A stretch of 64,000 nucleotides of DNA from Micromonospora_G sp044901685 (GTDB lineage Bacteria > Actinomycetota > Actinomycetes > Mycobacteriales > Micromonosporaceae): the NCBI RefSeq assembly GCF_044901685.1, contig NZ_JBJDPS010000004.1, positions 496,001 to 560,000 on the forward strand. Reading direction: 5' to 3'. Position 1 is the stretch's first letter. Each line of letters begins with the position of its first letter. Positions 7,682 to 17,957 of this stretch are shown one piece after another. Both the position numbers and the translations under genes were made by a program. A model generated the notes under the pieces. It made no database searches, was not told where the DNA came from, and worked only from the letters and a program-made list of their open reading frames with translations.

Positions 7682-8692
7682 CGGGAGGCCGACCCGGTGC
7701 ACCCCGACCAGGGTCGCCTCCCGGTCCGCCGTCAACGACTCCTCCAGCACCCGACGTTGGCTGTAGGAGGCGTGCAGCATCCGCCGGTGGTCACCGTCGA
7801 CCGGTGTGGTGCTGACGATGCCGACGTGGTGCACGTGCTGGCCGGGGCGGGCGAAGAGGTAGAGGTCGCCGGGGCGTTCCGCGCCGAACGGCACCGGTGT
7901 GGTGGCGTTCGCCTGGTCGTCGGCGTCGCGGGGCAGCCGTACGCCGAACCGTCGCCAGGAGAGGTGGACCAGCCCGGAGCAGTCGATGCCGTACGCGGAG
8001 ACGCCGCCCCAGAGGTAGATCGCGTCCCGTAGCCGACGTGCCGCCGCCAGCACCTCGACCGCCGTCGCCGGGCGCTCGGGGAGCACGGCGAGGTGCTGCT
8101 CCGGTGCCCAGAGCGGCTGCTCGTGGCCGGGCGCGTGGACCGGGCACCAGCCGTCCCGGCGGGGGCCGACCGGGGTCAGCCGGGTGCCGAGGACAACCCC
8201 GGGGACCACCACCGGACCCGCCGGTGCGGCGTGCAGCGCGGTGGCGGTGGCGTCGACCACCAGTGGTGCGGCGGTGTCGGGGGCGTCCGGTGCGGTGGCG
8301 AGCTGCCCGACCGGCATCCAGCCGGGATAACCGCGCGGGTCGAGCTTGGCGGCGGGTTGTTCGGTGGCGATCAGCCGGGCCCACCCGTCGGGCCGGATCT
8401 CCTCGACCAGCACCCGCTCGCCGAGCAGTAGCTGGCTCAGCACACAGTCGCCGACCTGCTGGTCGTCGGTCATGGCGGCGATCCAGGCCGGGATGTCGGT
8501 GCTGCTCGGGGCGAGTGCCGGCCCGTCGACGGGCCGGACGGCCTCCGGGCCGGCCCAGAGGGTGGCGACGGCCACCCGGACGACGGCCTCCCGACCCGCC
8601 CGTACCTCGTTCCTTCCGGCTGCCGGCGGCGCCGCGTGCGTGGGCGGGGCTGTCCTCGCCCGTGATCCGGCGCCCGTTCGCGATGCTCTCAC
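7673..8692 (-). CDS. NlpC/P60 family C40 peptidase
   Basis: The 339-aa protein ends in an NlpC/P60 domain: GIDCSGLVHLSW places the catalytic Cys near residue 238, and HVHHVGIVS near residue 288 gives the His, with a polar third residue in MLHASYS. The middle region (about 85-200) resembles tandem SH3-like domains of gamma-D-glutamyl-diaminopimelate endopeptidases that cut peptidoglycan stem peptides. No clear signal peptide is seen, so it may act on recycled muropeptides in the cytoplasm. This would agree with the Ala-Glu epimerase-like gene just upstream. GTG 8692 is preferred because GGGGGAGG lies about ten bases ahead; GTG 8575 is an alternative that matches the start of the folded region. 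Confidence 0.82.
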   Translation of the reverse strand: MRASRTGAGSRARTAPPTHAAPPAAGRNEVRAGREAVVRVAVATLWAGPEAVRPVDGPALAPSSTDIPAWIAAMTDDQQVGDCVLSQLLLGERVLVEEIRPDGWARLIATEQPAAKLDPRGYPGWMPVGQLATAPDAPDTAAPLVVDATATALHAAPAGPVVVPGVVLGTRLTPVGPRRDGWCPVHAPGHEQPLWAPEQHLAVLPERPATAVEVLAAARRLRDAIYLWGGVSAYGIDCSGLVHLSWRRFGVRLPRDADDQANATTPVPFGAERPGDLYLFARPGQHVHHVGIVSTTPVDGDHRRMLHASYSQRRVLEESLTADREATLVGVHRVGLPPD

Positions 8693-8813
8693 CTGGGACC
8701 AACCTCCCCCGGCCTTTCCGGCCGACCCTACGGAACGGGCCGGCGACCGGCAAGGATCGATGTTCTTCCTTGCCTGACCCGGCAGCCGCGCCCGGGTCGA
8801 GCAGAGCTTCCGG

Positions 8814-9914
8814 TCAGCCGCCGTCCTTCGACGGGTGGTCGAGGTGGTCGAGGTCGACGCCGAGTCCGGGGGCGTCGGGCAGGACGACGGTGGCGCCTTC
8901 GTAGCGGACGCCGCCGCGTACCGGCGACGAGGCGAGCCACCAGGCGGCGTCCAGGTCCGAGGTGGCGCTGGTGCCGTACGCGGCGACCAGGCTGGCGGCG
9001 GCGCCGACCCCGATCGGGCTCTCCATCATCGAGCCGACGATGGTGCCCATCTCGTGTGCGGCGGCCAGGTCCAGCAGGCTGCGGGCGGGTCCCAGGCCGC
9101 CGCACTTGGCGAGTTTGACGTTGACCATGTCGGCGGCCCGGCGCCCGATGACGGCGACCAGGTCGCGCAGCCCGAAGACGGCCTCGTCGGCGAGGACGGG
9201 CACGGTGACCCGGTCGCTGACCCAGGCCAGCCCGTCCAGGTCCCAGCGGGACACCGGTTGTTCGACGAACTCCACGTCCAGGTCGGCGTCCTCGATGTCG
9301 CGGATGATCCGGACCGCCTCCCGTGGGGTCCAGCCCTGGTTGGCGTCGAGCCGGATCCGCACGGTCGGCCCGGCGGCCGCCCGGACCGCGCGTACCCGGG
9401 CCAGGTCACCCCCGGGGTCCGCGCCGACCTTGAGTTTCAGCACGGTGAACCCCTCGGCGACCCGTTGGCCGGTGGCGCGGGCGAGCGCGTCGGCCTCGCC
9501 GGCGGCGAGGGTGACGTCGGTCGGGACCCGCAGGGTCGTACCGCCGAGGAGCCGGACCAGGGGTACGCCGAGGCGTCGGGCGGCCAGGTCGTGCAGGGCG
9601 GTGTCGGTTGCGGCCTTGGCGGCCTCGTTGCCGGCGACCGCGCGGCGTACGTCGGCGCAGCGGGTGACCAGGTCGTCGGGGTCCCGGCCGACGAGCAGCG
9701 GGGCGAGCATTTGGGTCACGCAGGCGTCGGCGCCGGCGGTGGAGGCGCCGGTCACCTGCCAGACCTGTGGTGCCTCGCCGAAGCCGGACCGCCCGTCGCT
9801 GTCGACGACCTCGACGACCAGGGTTTCGACCGTGGTCGTGCGGCGCAGCGCGGTGACGAACGGGGTGTGCAGCGGGGCGGTGAGCCGGTGGGTGCGGACG
9901 GAGGCGATGGCCAT
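8814..9914 (-). CDS. enolase-superfamily dipeptide epimerase (L-Ala-D/L-Glu epimerase type)
   Basis: The 366-aa protein has the muconate-lactonising-enzyme fold. It has a capping N-terminal domain, then VLKLKVG (Lys-x-Lys catalytic base), the three metal ligands in RLDANQGW, FVEQP and LADEAV, and a second catalytic Lys in VNVKLAKCGG. SMMESPIGVGAA closes the barrel. These features fit L-Ala-D/L-Glu epimerases of murein peptide recycling, though specificity within dipeptide epimerases varies. It starts at ATG 9914 and lies 23 bases behind the beta-lactamase-like gene on the same strand. With the NlpC/P60 peptidase it makes a plausible murein-recycling group. Confidence 0.87.
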   Translation of the reverse strand: MAIASVRTHRLTAPLHTPFVTALRRTTTVETLVVEVVDSDGRSGFGEAPQVWQVTGASTAGADACVTQMLAPLLVGRDPDDLVTRCADVRRAVAGNEAAKAATDTALHDLAARRLGVPLVRLLGGTTLRVPTDVTLAAGEADALARATGQRVAEGFTVLKLKVGADPGGDLARVRAVRAAAGPTVRIRLDANQGWTPREAVRIIRDIEDADLDVEFVEQPVSRWDLDGLAWVSDRVTVPVLADEAVFGLRDLVAVIGRRAADMVNVKLAKCGGLGPARSLLDLAAAHEMGTIVGSMMESPIGVGAAASLVAAYGTSATSDLDAAWWLASSPVRGGVRYEGATVVLPDAPGLGVDLDHLDHPSKDGG

Positions 9915-9937
9915 GGCGGCACCCTATCGGCGGGTGT

Positions 9938-10831
9938 TCACCGTTTCGGGTCGGTTTCCGGTGCCGCTGGTCGGAGGTCGTGCCGGGCGGTCCAGACGGT
10001 GGCGGAGACGTGGGCGATCAGGCGCCGGGCGGCGGTGTCCGGGTCGGTCCGGGTGATCCCCCGGCCGTCCGGGTGGTCGCTGGTGCAGACCACCAGGGTG
10101 TACGGGGGCGCGTCGTCGGGGAGGACCACCCCGGCGGCGTGCCGGATGCCGCGTACCCAGCCGTTCTTGAGGGCGACCCGGGTTCCGGGCGGCAGTCCGG
10201 CGGCGAGGTCTTCGTGGTGTTCCTGGGCGAGCAGGACGTCGAGCATGGCGGCGCAGGTCGCCGGGGTGGCCAGCGGTCCGGGTTCCCGGGCGCCCCGGGC
10301 GATGGTGCCGAGCAGGGCGGCCAGGTCGGCGGCGGTGACCGGGTTGTCGATGCCGGCGTCGCGGGCGGCGAAGTCCTCGATGCCCCGGCCGGTGTGGCTG
10401 TGCCGGGCGCCGGCCAGCGCCCAGACGGTGGCGACGGCGGGTAGGCCGACGTGGTCGAGGAGCAGGTTGGTGGCGAGGTTGCTGGATTTGACGATCATGC
10501 GTTCGGCGAGCCAGCGCAGGGGGCTGTGGCCGTCGACCCGGGCCCAGACGGCGGGGTCGTTGTCGTTGCCGGGTTTGCAGCGGAAGCGGGGTGCGCCGGG
10601 GCGGGCCGAGTGGAACTCGTTCTTCACCGGAACCGGGGTGTCCAGGTCGAGCGTGCCGGTGTCGGCGGCCCGGTAGAGGGCGGCGAGTACGGCGATCTTC
10701 ATGGTGCTGGCGGCGTAGTGGGTCACGTCCGGCAGTCGGGTGTACGCGGGTGCGGCGTCGAGCCGCCCCGCGTACACCGAGACCGTGCCGTTCGTGCCGG
10801 CCAGCTCCTGGTCGAGCCTGTCCCAGGTCAT
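9938..10831 (-). CDS. class A beta-lactamase-like serine hydrolase
   Basis: The 297-aa protein has the penicillin-recognising motifs in order: Ser-Thr-Met-Lys (AASTMKIAVL, active Ser and Lys, near residue 43), Ser-Ser-Asn (VKSSNLATN, equivalent to SDN) and Lys-Asn-Gly (ALKNGWVRG, equivalent to KTG). There is no signal peptide or lipobox, and the second and third motifs depart from those of true class A beta-lactamases. A cytoplasmic D,D- or L,D-peptide hydrolase in wall recycling is therefore as likely as drug resistance. It precedes the Ala-Glu epimerase-like gene by 23 bases, probably in one operon. Confidence 0.82.
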   Translation of the reverse strand: MTWDRLDQELAGTNGTVSVYAGRLDAAPAYTRLPDVTHYAASTMKIAVLAALYRAADTGTLDLDTPVPVKNEFHSARPGAPRFRCKPGNDNDPAVWARVDGHSPLRWLAERMIVKSSNLATNLLLDHVGLPAVATVWALAGARHSHTGRGIEDFAARDAGIDNPVTAADLAALLGTIARGAREPGPLATPATCAAMLDVLLAQEHHEDLAAGLPPGTRVALKNGWVRGIRHAAGVVLPDDAPPYTLVVCTSDHPDGRGITRTDPDTAARRLIAHVSATVWTARHDLRPAAPETDPKR

Positions 10832-10884
10832 GCCGCCGACCGTAGTCGATCAGCGGCTGGCCGGGACGGTGGCGGGGGAGTGGG

Positions 10885-12753
<1,869 letters not shown>

Positions 12754-12878
12754 GCCCCTATCCTCCCTCCTCCCCGCGCGGCTTCGCGCCGGGGTCACCC
12801 CGGAGGTGGTCGGGATCTCCCCCAAACCGCTGTCACAGGGTTGTCCCGGGCTGTCATGCTGGCCGGCGTGGTCCGGGG

Positions 12879-14279
12879 GTGGATATGCATTCGGTGGTGA
12901 CGCTGCTCGAGCAGCTCCCGCCGCTGCTGGTCTACCTGGTCGCGGCGGCGTTGGTGGCGGGGGAGACCGGCCTGTTGGTGCTGGGGCTGTTGGTGCCCAG
13001 CGAGGCGACGCTGCTCCTGGTCGGGTTCCTGGCGTACACCGGGACCCTGGATCTTGGTACGGCGCTGGTGGTGATGATCTCTTCGGCGCTGCTCGGGGAC
13101 ACGGTCGCTTTCCGTAACGGGCGCAAGAACGGGCCCCGGTTGCGGGCGAGCAAGTGGGGCCAGCGGATCGGGGCGCACCGCTGGGCGAAGGCGGACCGGA
13201 TGCTCGACCGGCTCGGTGGGCGGGCGGTGTTGGCGGCCCGCTGGATCGCGTACGCGCGCACGCTGGTGCCCCGGCTGGCCGGCAGTGCCGGGATGCCGTA
13301 CCGGCGGTTCGCGCCGTGGAACCTGGCCGGGGTGCTGACCTGGGTCGGCGGTTCGGTGGTGGCCGGTTACCTGGCCGGTGAGTCGTACGAGACGGTTTCG
13401 AGCTATCTGGGCAAGGCGACCGGGGCGGTGCTGGTGCTGCTGGTCGCGGTGGTGGCGATCGTCCTGGTCGGTCGGTGGCTGGGCCGCAACCCCGATCCCG
13501 TACGCGCGATCCTGGGCCGGGCCCGCAGGTTGCCGCCGGTGCGTTGGCTCGCCGGCCGGTACGGGGTGTTGTTCTTCCTGCTGGCGATGCACATCGGTCC
13601 GGGCTGGACCCTGTTGATCAATCTGGTCGCCGGGCTCGGCCTGCTCTTCGCCACCGGGCTCGGGCTGGCGTACCTGGTCGGCGTGGTGGTGCACCAGAGT
13701 GGCCTGTACGTGGTGGACCACGCGATCGCGGCCTGGTTCGCGGAGCAGCGGGCCGACGGCACCGTGGACGCCGCGGTCACGGTGCTGAACGTGTTCCGGG
13801 GATCGTTCCTGATCATCGCGGTGGCCCTGGTGGCGGTGCTGGTCGGCTGGCGGTCCCGGCCCTGGCAGGCGGACCTGGTCAGCGTGGTCGGCACGGTCGG
13901 GGCGTCGCTGCCGCTGGTGCTGCTCGCCCTGGTCGCCGACCTGACCCAGCCGGGACAGCGCACCCCGACGCTGGCGGGTACGACGGTGGCGGCGTTCCCG
14001 AACCAGAACGCGATCGTGACCGCGGGTCTGTGCACCCTGGCCTGGTTGCTGGCCCGGCAGACCCGGTGGCCGGTCGCGGTGGCCGCCTGGACCGGGGCGG
14101 CGGTCGGGGTGGTCACGGTCGCTTCGGCCCGGCTCTACGTCGGTTGGAGTTCGGCCAGCGAGACGGTCACGTCGATGCTGCTCGGGGTGCTCTGGACGGT
14201 GGTGTTCATGATCGCCTGGGCGACCCGGGACCGGGCCGTACGCGGCAAGCCGCCGGTGGCGTCCCAGCCGATCGGCTGA
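12879..14279 (+). CDS. DedA/VTT-domain protein fused to a PAP2-like domain lacking catalytic residues
   Basis: The 466-aa membrane protein joins two families. Residues 1-200 are a DedA/VTT domain, with GETGLLVLGLLVPSEATLLL and an AARWIAYARTLVPRLAGSAGMPYRRF segment that carries the conserved Arg-x-Ile/Val-Pro-type re-entrant motif of flippase-like proteins. Residues 230-450 have the layout of a PAP2 lipid phosphatase, but all three active-site motifs are altered: the Lys/Arg-Pro motif reads ADLTQPGQR, PSGH reads PNQN, and the SR-x5-H-x3-D motif reads ARLYVGWSSASE. DedA-PAP2 fusions are expected to move and dephosphorylate undecaprenyl phosphate; here the second half is unlikely to be an active phosphatase. 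GTG 12879 is used; ATG 12885 is also possible. Confidence 0.85.
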   Translation: MDMHSVVTLLEQLPPLLVYLVAAALVAGETGLLVLGLLVPSEATLLLVGFLAYTGTLDLGTALVVMISSALLGDTVAFRNGRKNGPRLRASKWGQRIGAHRWAKADRMLDRLGGRAVLAARWIAYARTLVPRLAGSAGMPYRRFAPWNLAGVLTWVGGSVVAGYLAGESYETVSSYLGKATGAVLVLLVAVVAIVLVGRWLGRNPDPVRAILGRARRLPPVRWLAGRYGVLFFLLAMHIGPGWTLLINLVAGLGLLFATGLGLAYLVGVVVHQSGLYVVDHAIAAWFAEQRADGTVDAAVTVLNVFRGSFLIIAVALVAVLVGWRSRPWQADLVSVVGTVGASLPLVLLALVADLTQPGQRTPTLAGTTVAAFPNQNAIVTAGLCTLAWLLARQTRWPVAVAAWTGAAVGVVTVASARLYVGWSSASETVTSMLLGVLWTVVFMIAWATRDRAVRGKPPVASQPIG

Positions 14280-14603
14280 GCGGGGTCTGGCTCTCGCCCG
14301 GTACGGCGAACCGGATGAACCACATCCGTCGCACCGACAACGCCCGTACGTCGACGCTGCGGTGCGGGCGCTTCCGGATTCGCCAAAATCGTTTTCCGTG
14401 ATCCGTCGCCTCCTTTGATCGAATTCTCGGTGGATCGACTGTCGGCAGTGTTCCGGCGGTTGATCTGACGTGCGCGCGACAGAAGTTGGCATGCGTTTGC
14501 CCTGGTCAGCGGCGTTCGGGTGACGATACGCTCAACTAGGACAGGTTGGACGATCGGCATTGTCAATCCATTCCGGGTTAAGGCACGCCGATAGGAGAAT
14601 TCA
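14280..14603. other. 324-base intergenic region before the amidase gene
   Basis: No gene is seen. It holds an imperfect CGCCCG...CGGGCG inverted repeat near 14342-14370 that could end the upstream transcript. It is less GC-rich toward the amidase gene, with AGGAGAATTC as the ribosome binding site at 14594-14603. No promoter could be assigned with confidence. Confidence 0.5.
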
Positions 14604-15203
14604 ATGGCACTCTGGACCGATCTCGCCACCTGGCGTGGCCCTACCGTCAACTCGGGTGACGGCGACAGGAACGGTAACGAGGCCAGCGATCGGATGGTCG
14701 AACATCGCGGCATCGTGCTGCACATCGCCGAGGGCTACTTCGAGGGCACCATAGCCTGGCAGAAGAATCCCTCCGCCCGCGTCTCGTCACACTTCGTGGT
14801 CGCGAAGGACGGACGGATCGCGCAGATGGTGGACACCGACATCCGGTCCTGGGCCCAGCGGTCCGGGAACCCCACGTGGCTCAGCGTCGAGAACGAGGGC
14901 TTCGTCCCGGGCGAACTCACCGCGCAACAGGTCGAGGCCAACGCGCGCCTGCTGGTACGCGCCCACCAGGTCTACGACATCCCGCTGCAGATCGCCACCA
15001 GTCCCTCGGGGCGGGGTCTCGGCCACCACAGCATGGGGGCGGAGAGCGGCGTGAACTGGGGGCATCCCCAGTGTCCCGGCCCCGCCATCATCGCCCAGAA
15101 ACCGGACATCGTCGCCCGGGCACAGGAACTCGCCGATCCGGAGGACGACGGGGCGCCCGTCGCCCCCGGGCGGCCCCGGCGCAGATGGATCATCGACGAC
15201 TAG
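14604..15203 (+). CDS. N-acetylmuramoyl-L-alanine amidase (amidase_2/PGRP fold)
   Basis: The 199-aa protein has an amidase_2 zinc amidase core: EHRGIVLHIAEG gives the first His ligand, SSHFVVAKDGRIAQMVD the typical strand, GLGHHSMG the second His, and HPQCPGPAIIAQ the Cys/third-ligand region. Such enzymes cleave the lactyl-Ala amide of peptidoglycan. There is no signal peptide and no wall-binding repeat, so export or lysis-type delivery would be needed, as for phage or phage-derived endolysins. The C-terminus ends in a basic PGRPRRRWIIDD tail. ATG 14604 follows AGGAGA. The next gene, 27 bases downstream, encodes a 70-aa protein that is probably cotranscribed. Confidence 0.85.
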   Translation: MALWTDLATWRGPTVNSGDGDRNGNEASDRMVEHRGIVLHIAEGYFEGTIAWQKNPSARVSSHFVVAKDGRIAQMVDTDIRSWAQRSGNPTWLSVENEGFVPGELTAQQVEANARLLVRAHQVYDIPLQIATSPSGRGLGHHSMGAESGVNWGHPQCPGPAIIAQKPDIVARAQELADPEDDGAPVAPGRPRRRWIIDD

Positions 15204-15230
15204 GAGATCGACACCAGAAAGGTGCGTCCC

Positions 15231-15443
15231 ATGTATCTCATCCAGAGCACCACCCAGAACCCCAGCCCGATCTTCGTCGTGCACGACAGCGGCAAGGTCC
15301 GCCACATCGGCCCGGTCGAGTTCAACTACCTGCGCTCGCTCGGTGGGGGCGCGACCGTACCGCTGCTGGTGGAGGGAAACGCGGAGGCGTTCGCCCGGCT
15401 GCTCGCCGAGGCCCGGGTCAGCCAGGGCTACCTGCAGAACTGA
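15231..15443 (+). CDS. 70-aa hypothetical partner of the amidase
   Basis: This short protein (MYLIQSTTQNPSPIFVVHDSG, continuing KVRHIGPVEFNYLRSLGGG) starts at ATG 15231 with AAAGG upstream and follows the amidase gene by 27 bases on the same strand. Its core VVHDSGKVRHIGPVEFNYL resembles short tail or capsid-associated proteins found beside actinophage-type lysins, but no family is recognised with confidence. It has no signal peptide, membrane segment or cysteine. Function is unknown. Close spacing suggests a role linked to the amidase, such as binding or control. Confidence 0.6.
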   Translation: MYLIQSTTQNPSPIFVVHDSGKVRHIGPVEFNYLRSLGGGATVPLLVEGNAEAFARLLAEARVSQGYLQN

Positions 15444-15471
15444 CCGTCGACGCTGGCCCGGAACCGGGACC

Positions 15472-15491
15472 GTCCACCGTCGCCGGTGGAC
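15472..15491. terminator. bidirectional hairpin terminator between convergent genes
   Basis: GTCCACCG and CGGTGGAC form a perfect 8-bp stem with a TCGC loop, centred between the 70-aa gene and the convergent SDR gene. There is no T-tract, as is common in very GC-rich actinobacteria. Confidence 0.6.
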
Positions 15492-15494
15492 AGG

Positions 15495-16523
15495 TCAGCG
15501 GTGCCGGGCCAGCCAGGCGTCCTCGGCGGCGTAGTCGAAGTAGTCGGTCCGGTAGTTGTGCACCAGGTCGGTGAAGACCGACCGCCAGTCCCGGTCGCGG
15601 GTGGCATCCACCAGCCAGGCCACCGTCTCCGGCAGAGACTCGACATACCCGGTGACCGGACGGTAGCCGAGCTGCCGCTGTGCCACCCCCATGTCCAGCA
15701 CCACCGGTCTCGCCGCCGACCAGGGTGTCTCGCCCACCGGCGGCGCCGGGGACGGGCCGTCGATCAGGATCTCGTCGGCGTCGTGGTCGAGCACCGCGTG
15801 GATGGCGGCGCCGATCTCCCGTACGGTCGGGGCCCGCGGGTCGGCGGCGTTGAGCACCCGGGCGCCCGGCTCGGCCGCGGCCAGCCGGATCAGCTCGGCC
15901 AGGTTCGCGGTCGACACCGGGTGGAAGCGGCTCTCACCGCCGTAGGCGAGCACCCGGGCCGGGCGCCGGTCCAGGGCGCGCTTGACGAAGTGCCACTCCC
16001 GGGGGTGGACGGTGTGCGGACCGTGGATGGCGCCCGCGCGCAGGACGGTGGTCGGCAGGATCGCCCCGGCGACGAGCAGTTCCCGTTCCAGGGCGGACTT
16101 CTCGGCGGCGTAGTCGCCGACGCCCGGCGCCGTTGTCGGTTGGGTCTCGGGGATCGGCACCGGGAATTCGACCCCGTCGGCGCCGAAGGCCCGTCCCCGG
16201 TCGTCGAGGTAGACGGCGGCGGTGGAGAGCACCACCGCCGAGCCGATCCGGTCGGCGAGGTCGATCAGTTGCCGGGCGTGGACGGCCCCGTACGCCACCG
16301 TGTCGACCACCAGGTCGACCCCGTCGCCGACCGCCGCGACCAGTTCGTGGTCGTTGTCCCGGTCCAGCGCCACCGGGTGTACGTGCCAGTCGAGCGGCCA
16401 CAGTGGCCCGCCCCGGCTGCCCCGGGAGCCGGCCCGGACCTGCCACCCGTCGCGCACCAGGGCGCGTACGGTCGCCCGTCCGACCTGTCCGGTCGCGCCG
16501 ATGACCAATGCGGTCCTGTCCAT
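15495..16523 (-). CDS. NAD(P)-dependent epimerase/dehydratase-family (extended SDR) protein
   Basis: The 342-aa protein opens with a Rossmann motif ALVIGATGQVGRATV and carries VVDTVAYGAVHARQLIDLA, LSTAAVYLDD (Ser/Thr of the triad) and YAAEKSALE (Tyr-x3-Lys catalytic pair). A substrate loop with VLRAGAIHGPH follows. This is the extended SDR pattern of nucleotide-sugar or small-alcohol oxidoreductases; no substrate can be named. The start is ATG 16523. A strong hairpin (16601-16653) separates it from the upstream FAD oxidase gene on the same strand. Confidence 0.85.
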   Translation of the reverse strand: MDRTALVIGATGQVGRATVRALVRDGWQVRAGSRGSRGGPLWPLDWHVHPVALDRDNDHELVAAVGDGVDLVVDTVAYGAVHARQLIDLADRIGSAVVLSTAAVYLDDRGRAFGADGVEFPVPIPETQPTTAPGVGDYAAEKSALERELLVAGAILPTTVLRAGAIHGPHTVHPREWHFVKRALDRRPARVLAYGGESRFHPVSTANLAELIRLAAAEPGARVLNAADPRAPTVREIGAAIHAVLDHDADEILIDGPSPAPPVGETPWSAARPVVLDMGVAQRQLGYRPVTGYVESLPETVAWLVDATRDRDWRSVFTDLVHNYRTDYFDYAAEDAWLARHR

Positions 16524-16600
16524 GCGACCACGCTAGGCGGCCGGCGGCGCACGGCGGCGTGCCTTCTGCCGACAGCGAATACGCCCCAAGCCGAATGCGG

Positions 16601-16653
16601 GTAAGGAAGGGCCCCTTATTAACGCATAGCGTTAATAAGGGGCCCTTCCTTAC
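16601..16653. terminator. dispersed 53-base hairpin, copy 1
   Basis: Two perfectly complementary 25-base arms (beginning GTAAGGAAGGGCCCC) flank the loop ATA. It starts nine bases after the stop of the minus-strand FAD oxidase gene. An identical copy lies at 29011 and a variant with compensated changes at 28186. A role as an intrinsic terminator is the simplest reading. Confidence 0.85.
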
Positions 16654-16661
16654 CTGAGCGG

Positions 16662-17771
16662 TCACTGGAAGCGGTCCGGTGCCACCCGGGCCGGGTCGAT
16701 CTCCGGTGGGTCCGGTGCGGTGCCGGTGGCCAGCGTGGCCAGCAGCCGGCCGAGGCTCGGCGCCACCTGCATCCCGTACCCGCTCAGCCCGGCCAGCCAG
16801 AGGAAACCCTCCGCGTCGGCGGAGCGCCCCACCACCGGCACGTCGTCGGTCGCCGCCGTGCGCAGCCCGGCCCAGGCGTGGTGCACCCGGCGGATGTTCA
16901 GCGTGGTCGCCTCCTCCACCCGGGCGGCGCCGACCGCGATGTCGAGGTCGTCGGGTCGGACGTCGCCGGGCGGGGTGGGTGTGGCGTCGGCGGGCGAGAT
17001 CAGCAGCCGTCCCGACTCCGGTTTGAAGTAGAAGGTCTCGGCCACATCCGACACCATCGGCCACCGCTCCGCCCGTACGCCGTCGGGCAGGTCGACCAGG
17101 AACGCGGTACGCCGCAGCGGGGTCAGACCGACCGGGCGTACCCCGGCCAGTTCCGCCACCTGGTCGGCCCAGGCGCCGGCCGCGTTGACCACCTGGACCC
17201 CGGTGAACCGGCCGACCCCGGTCTCGGCCCGCCAACCGCCGGCGACCCGGGTCAGCGACCGCACCCCGGCGGAGCGGACCACCCGGCCGCCGTTGCCTCG
17301 GATGCCCCGCAGGAAGCCCTGGTGCAGGGCGTCGACGTCGATGTCCTGGGCCGCCGGCCGGACCATCGCCCGGTGGTAGCGCCCGGGGCGGACGATCGGG
17401 CAGTAGCGCTGCACCTCGTCGAGGTCGATCTCCCGGGCCGGGGTCGGCGCGGCCAGTTCGTCGGCGAGCGCCGCGTCGAAGCTCTCGTCCTCGCCGGCCG
17501 GCGAGAGGGCCAGCACGCCCCGGGGGGTCAGCAGCGGGGTGGCACTGAAACCGGGCGGGGGCGCGTCCAGGAACGACCGGCTGGCCGAGGTGAGCGCACG
17601 CACCACCGGGCCGCCGTAGTACTCGGAGAAGAGCGCCGCCGAGCGGCCGGTCGAGTGGTAGCCGGCCACCGGCTCCATCTCCAGCAGGACCACCCGCCCG
17701 TGCGCGGCCAGGTGATAGCCCGCGCTGGCGCCAGCTATCCCACCGCCGATGATGAGGAAGTCAGCGTCCAC
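16662..17771 (-). CDS. FAD-dependent oxidoreductase, glycine/D-amino-acid oxidase (DAO) family
   Basis: The 369-aa protein begins with the dinucleotide fold FLIIGGGIAGASAGYHLA, then EMEPVAGYHSTGRSAALFSE, the flavin region of the DAO family, and ends with AWAGLRTAATDDVPVVGR and LAGLSGYGMQVAPS, which line the FAD and active site. This family covers glycine, sarcosine and D-amino acid oxidases and dehydrogenases; the substrate is not evident. It starts at GTG 17771 and is probably monocistronic, ended by the hairpin at 16601. Confidence 0.87.
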   Translation of the reverse strand: MDADFLIIGGGIAGASAGYHLAAHGRVVLLEMEPVAGYHSTGRSAALFSEYYGGPVVRALTSASRSFLDAPPPGFSATPLLTPRGVLALSPAGEDESFDAALADELAAPTPAREIDLDEVQRYCPIVRPGRYHRAMVRPAAQDIDVDALHQGFLRGIRGNGGRVVRSAGVRSLTRVAGGWRAETGVGRFTGVQVVNAAGAWADQVAELAGVRPVGLTPLRRTAFLVDLPDGVRAERWPMVSDVAETFYFKPESGRLLISPADATPTPPGDVRPDDLDIAVGAARVEEATTLNIRRVHHAWAGLRTAATDDVPVVGRSADAEGFLWLAGLSGYGMQVAPSLGRLLATLATGTAPDPPEIDPARVAPDRFQ

Positions 17772-17957
17772 GGCCGCTGACCGTAGCCGCTCGGGGCGGA
17801 GACAGCAATCAATGGTGAGACAGTTTCGGGTCCAATCGGGAATTCGAGGGCACCCTGACTCGGCTCAGGGGTTCGCGGGTCGGACCAGGGGACTATCCCG
17901 GATGTAATCGTTTGCCTACACCCCTACGGTGGGATACATGAGGCAGCGGGGGCGGAC

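Noticed and set aside
9938..10831. Beta-lactam resistance gene
   Set aside because: Motifs 2 and 3 differ from true class A enzymes, there is no signal peptide, and the neighbours are wall-recycling genes.
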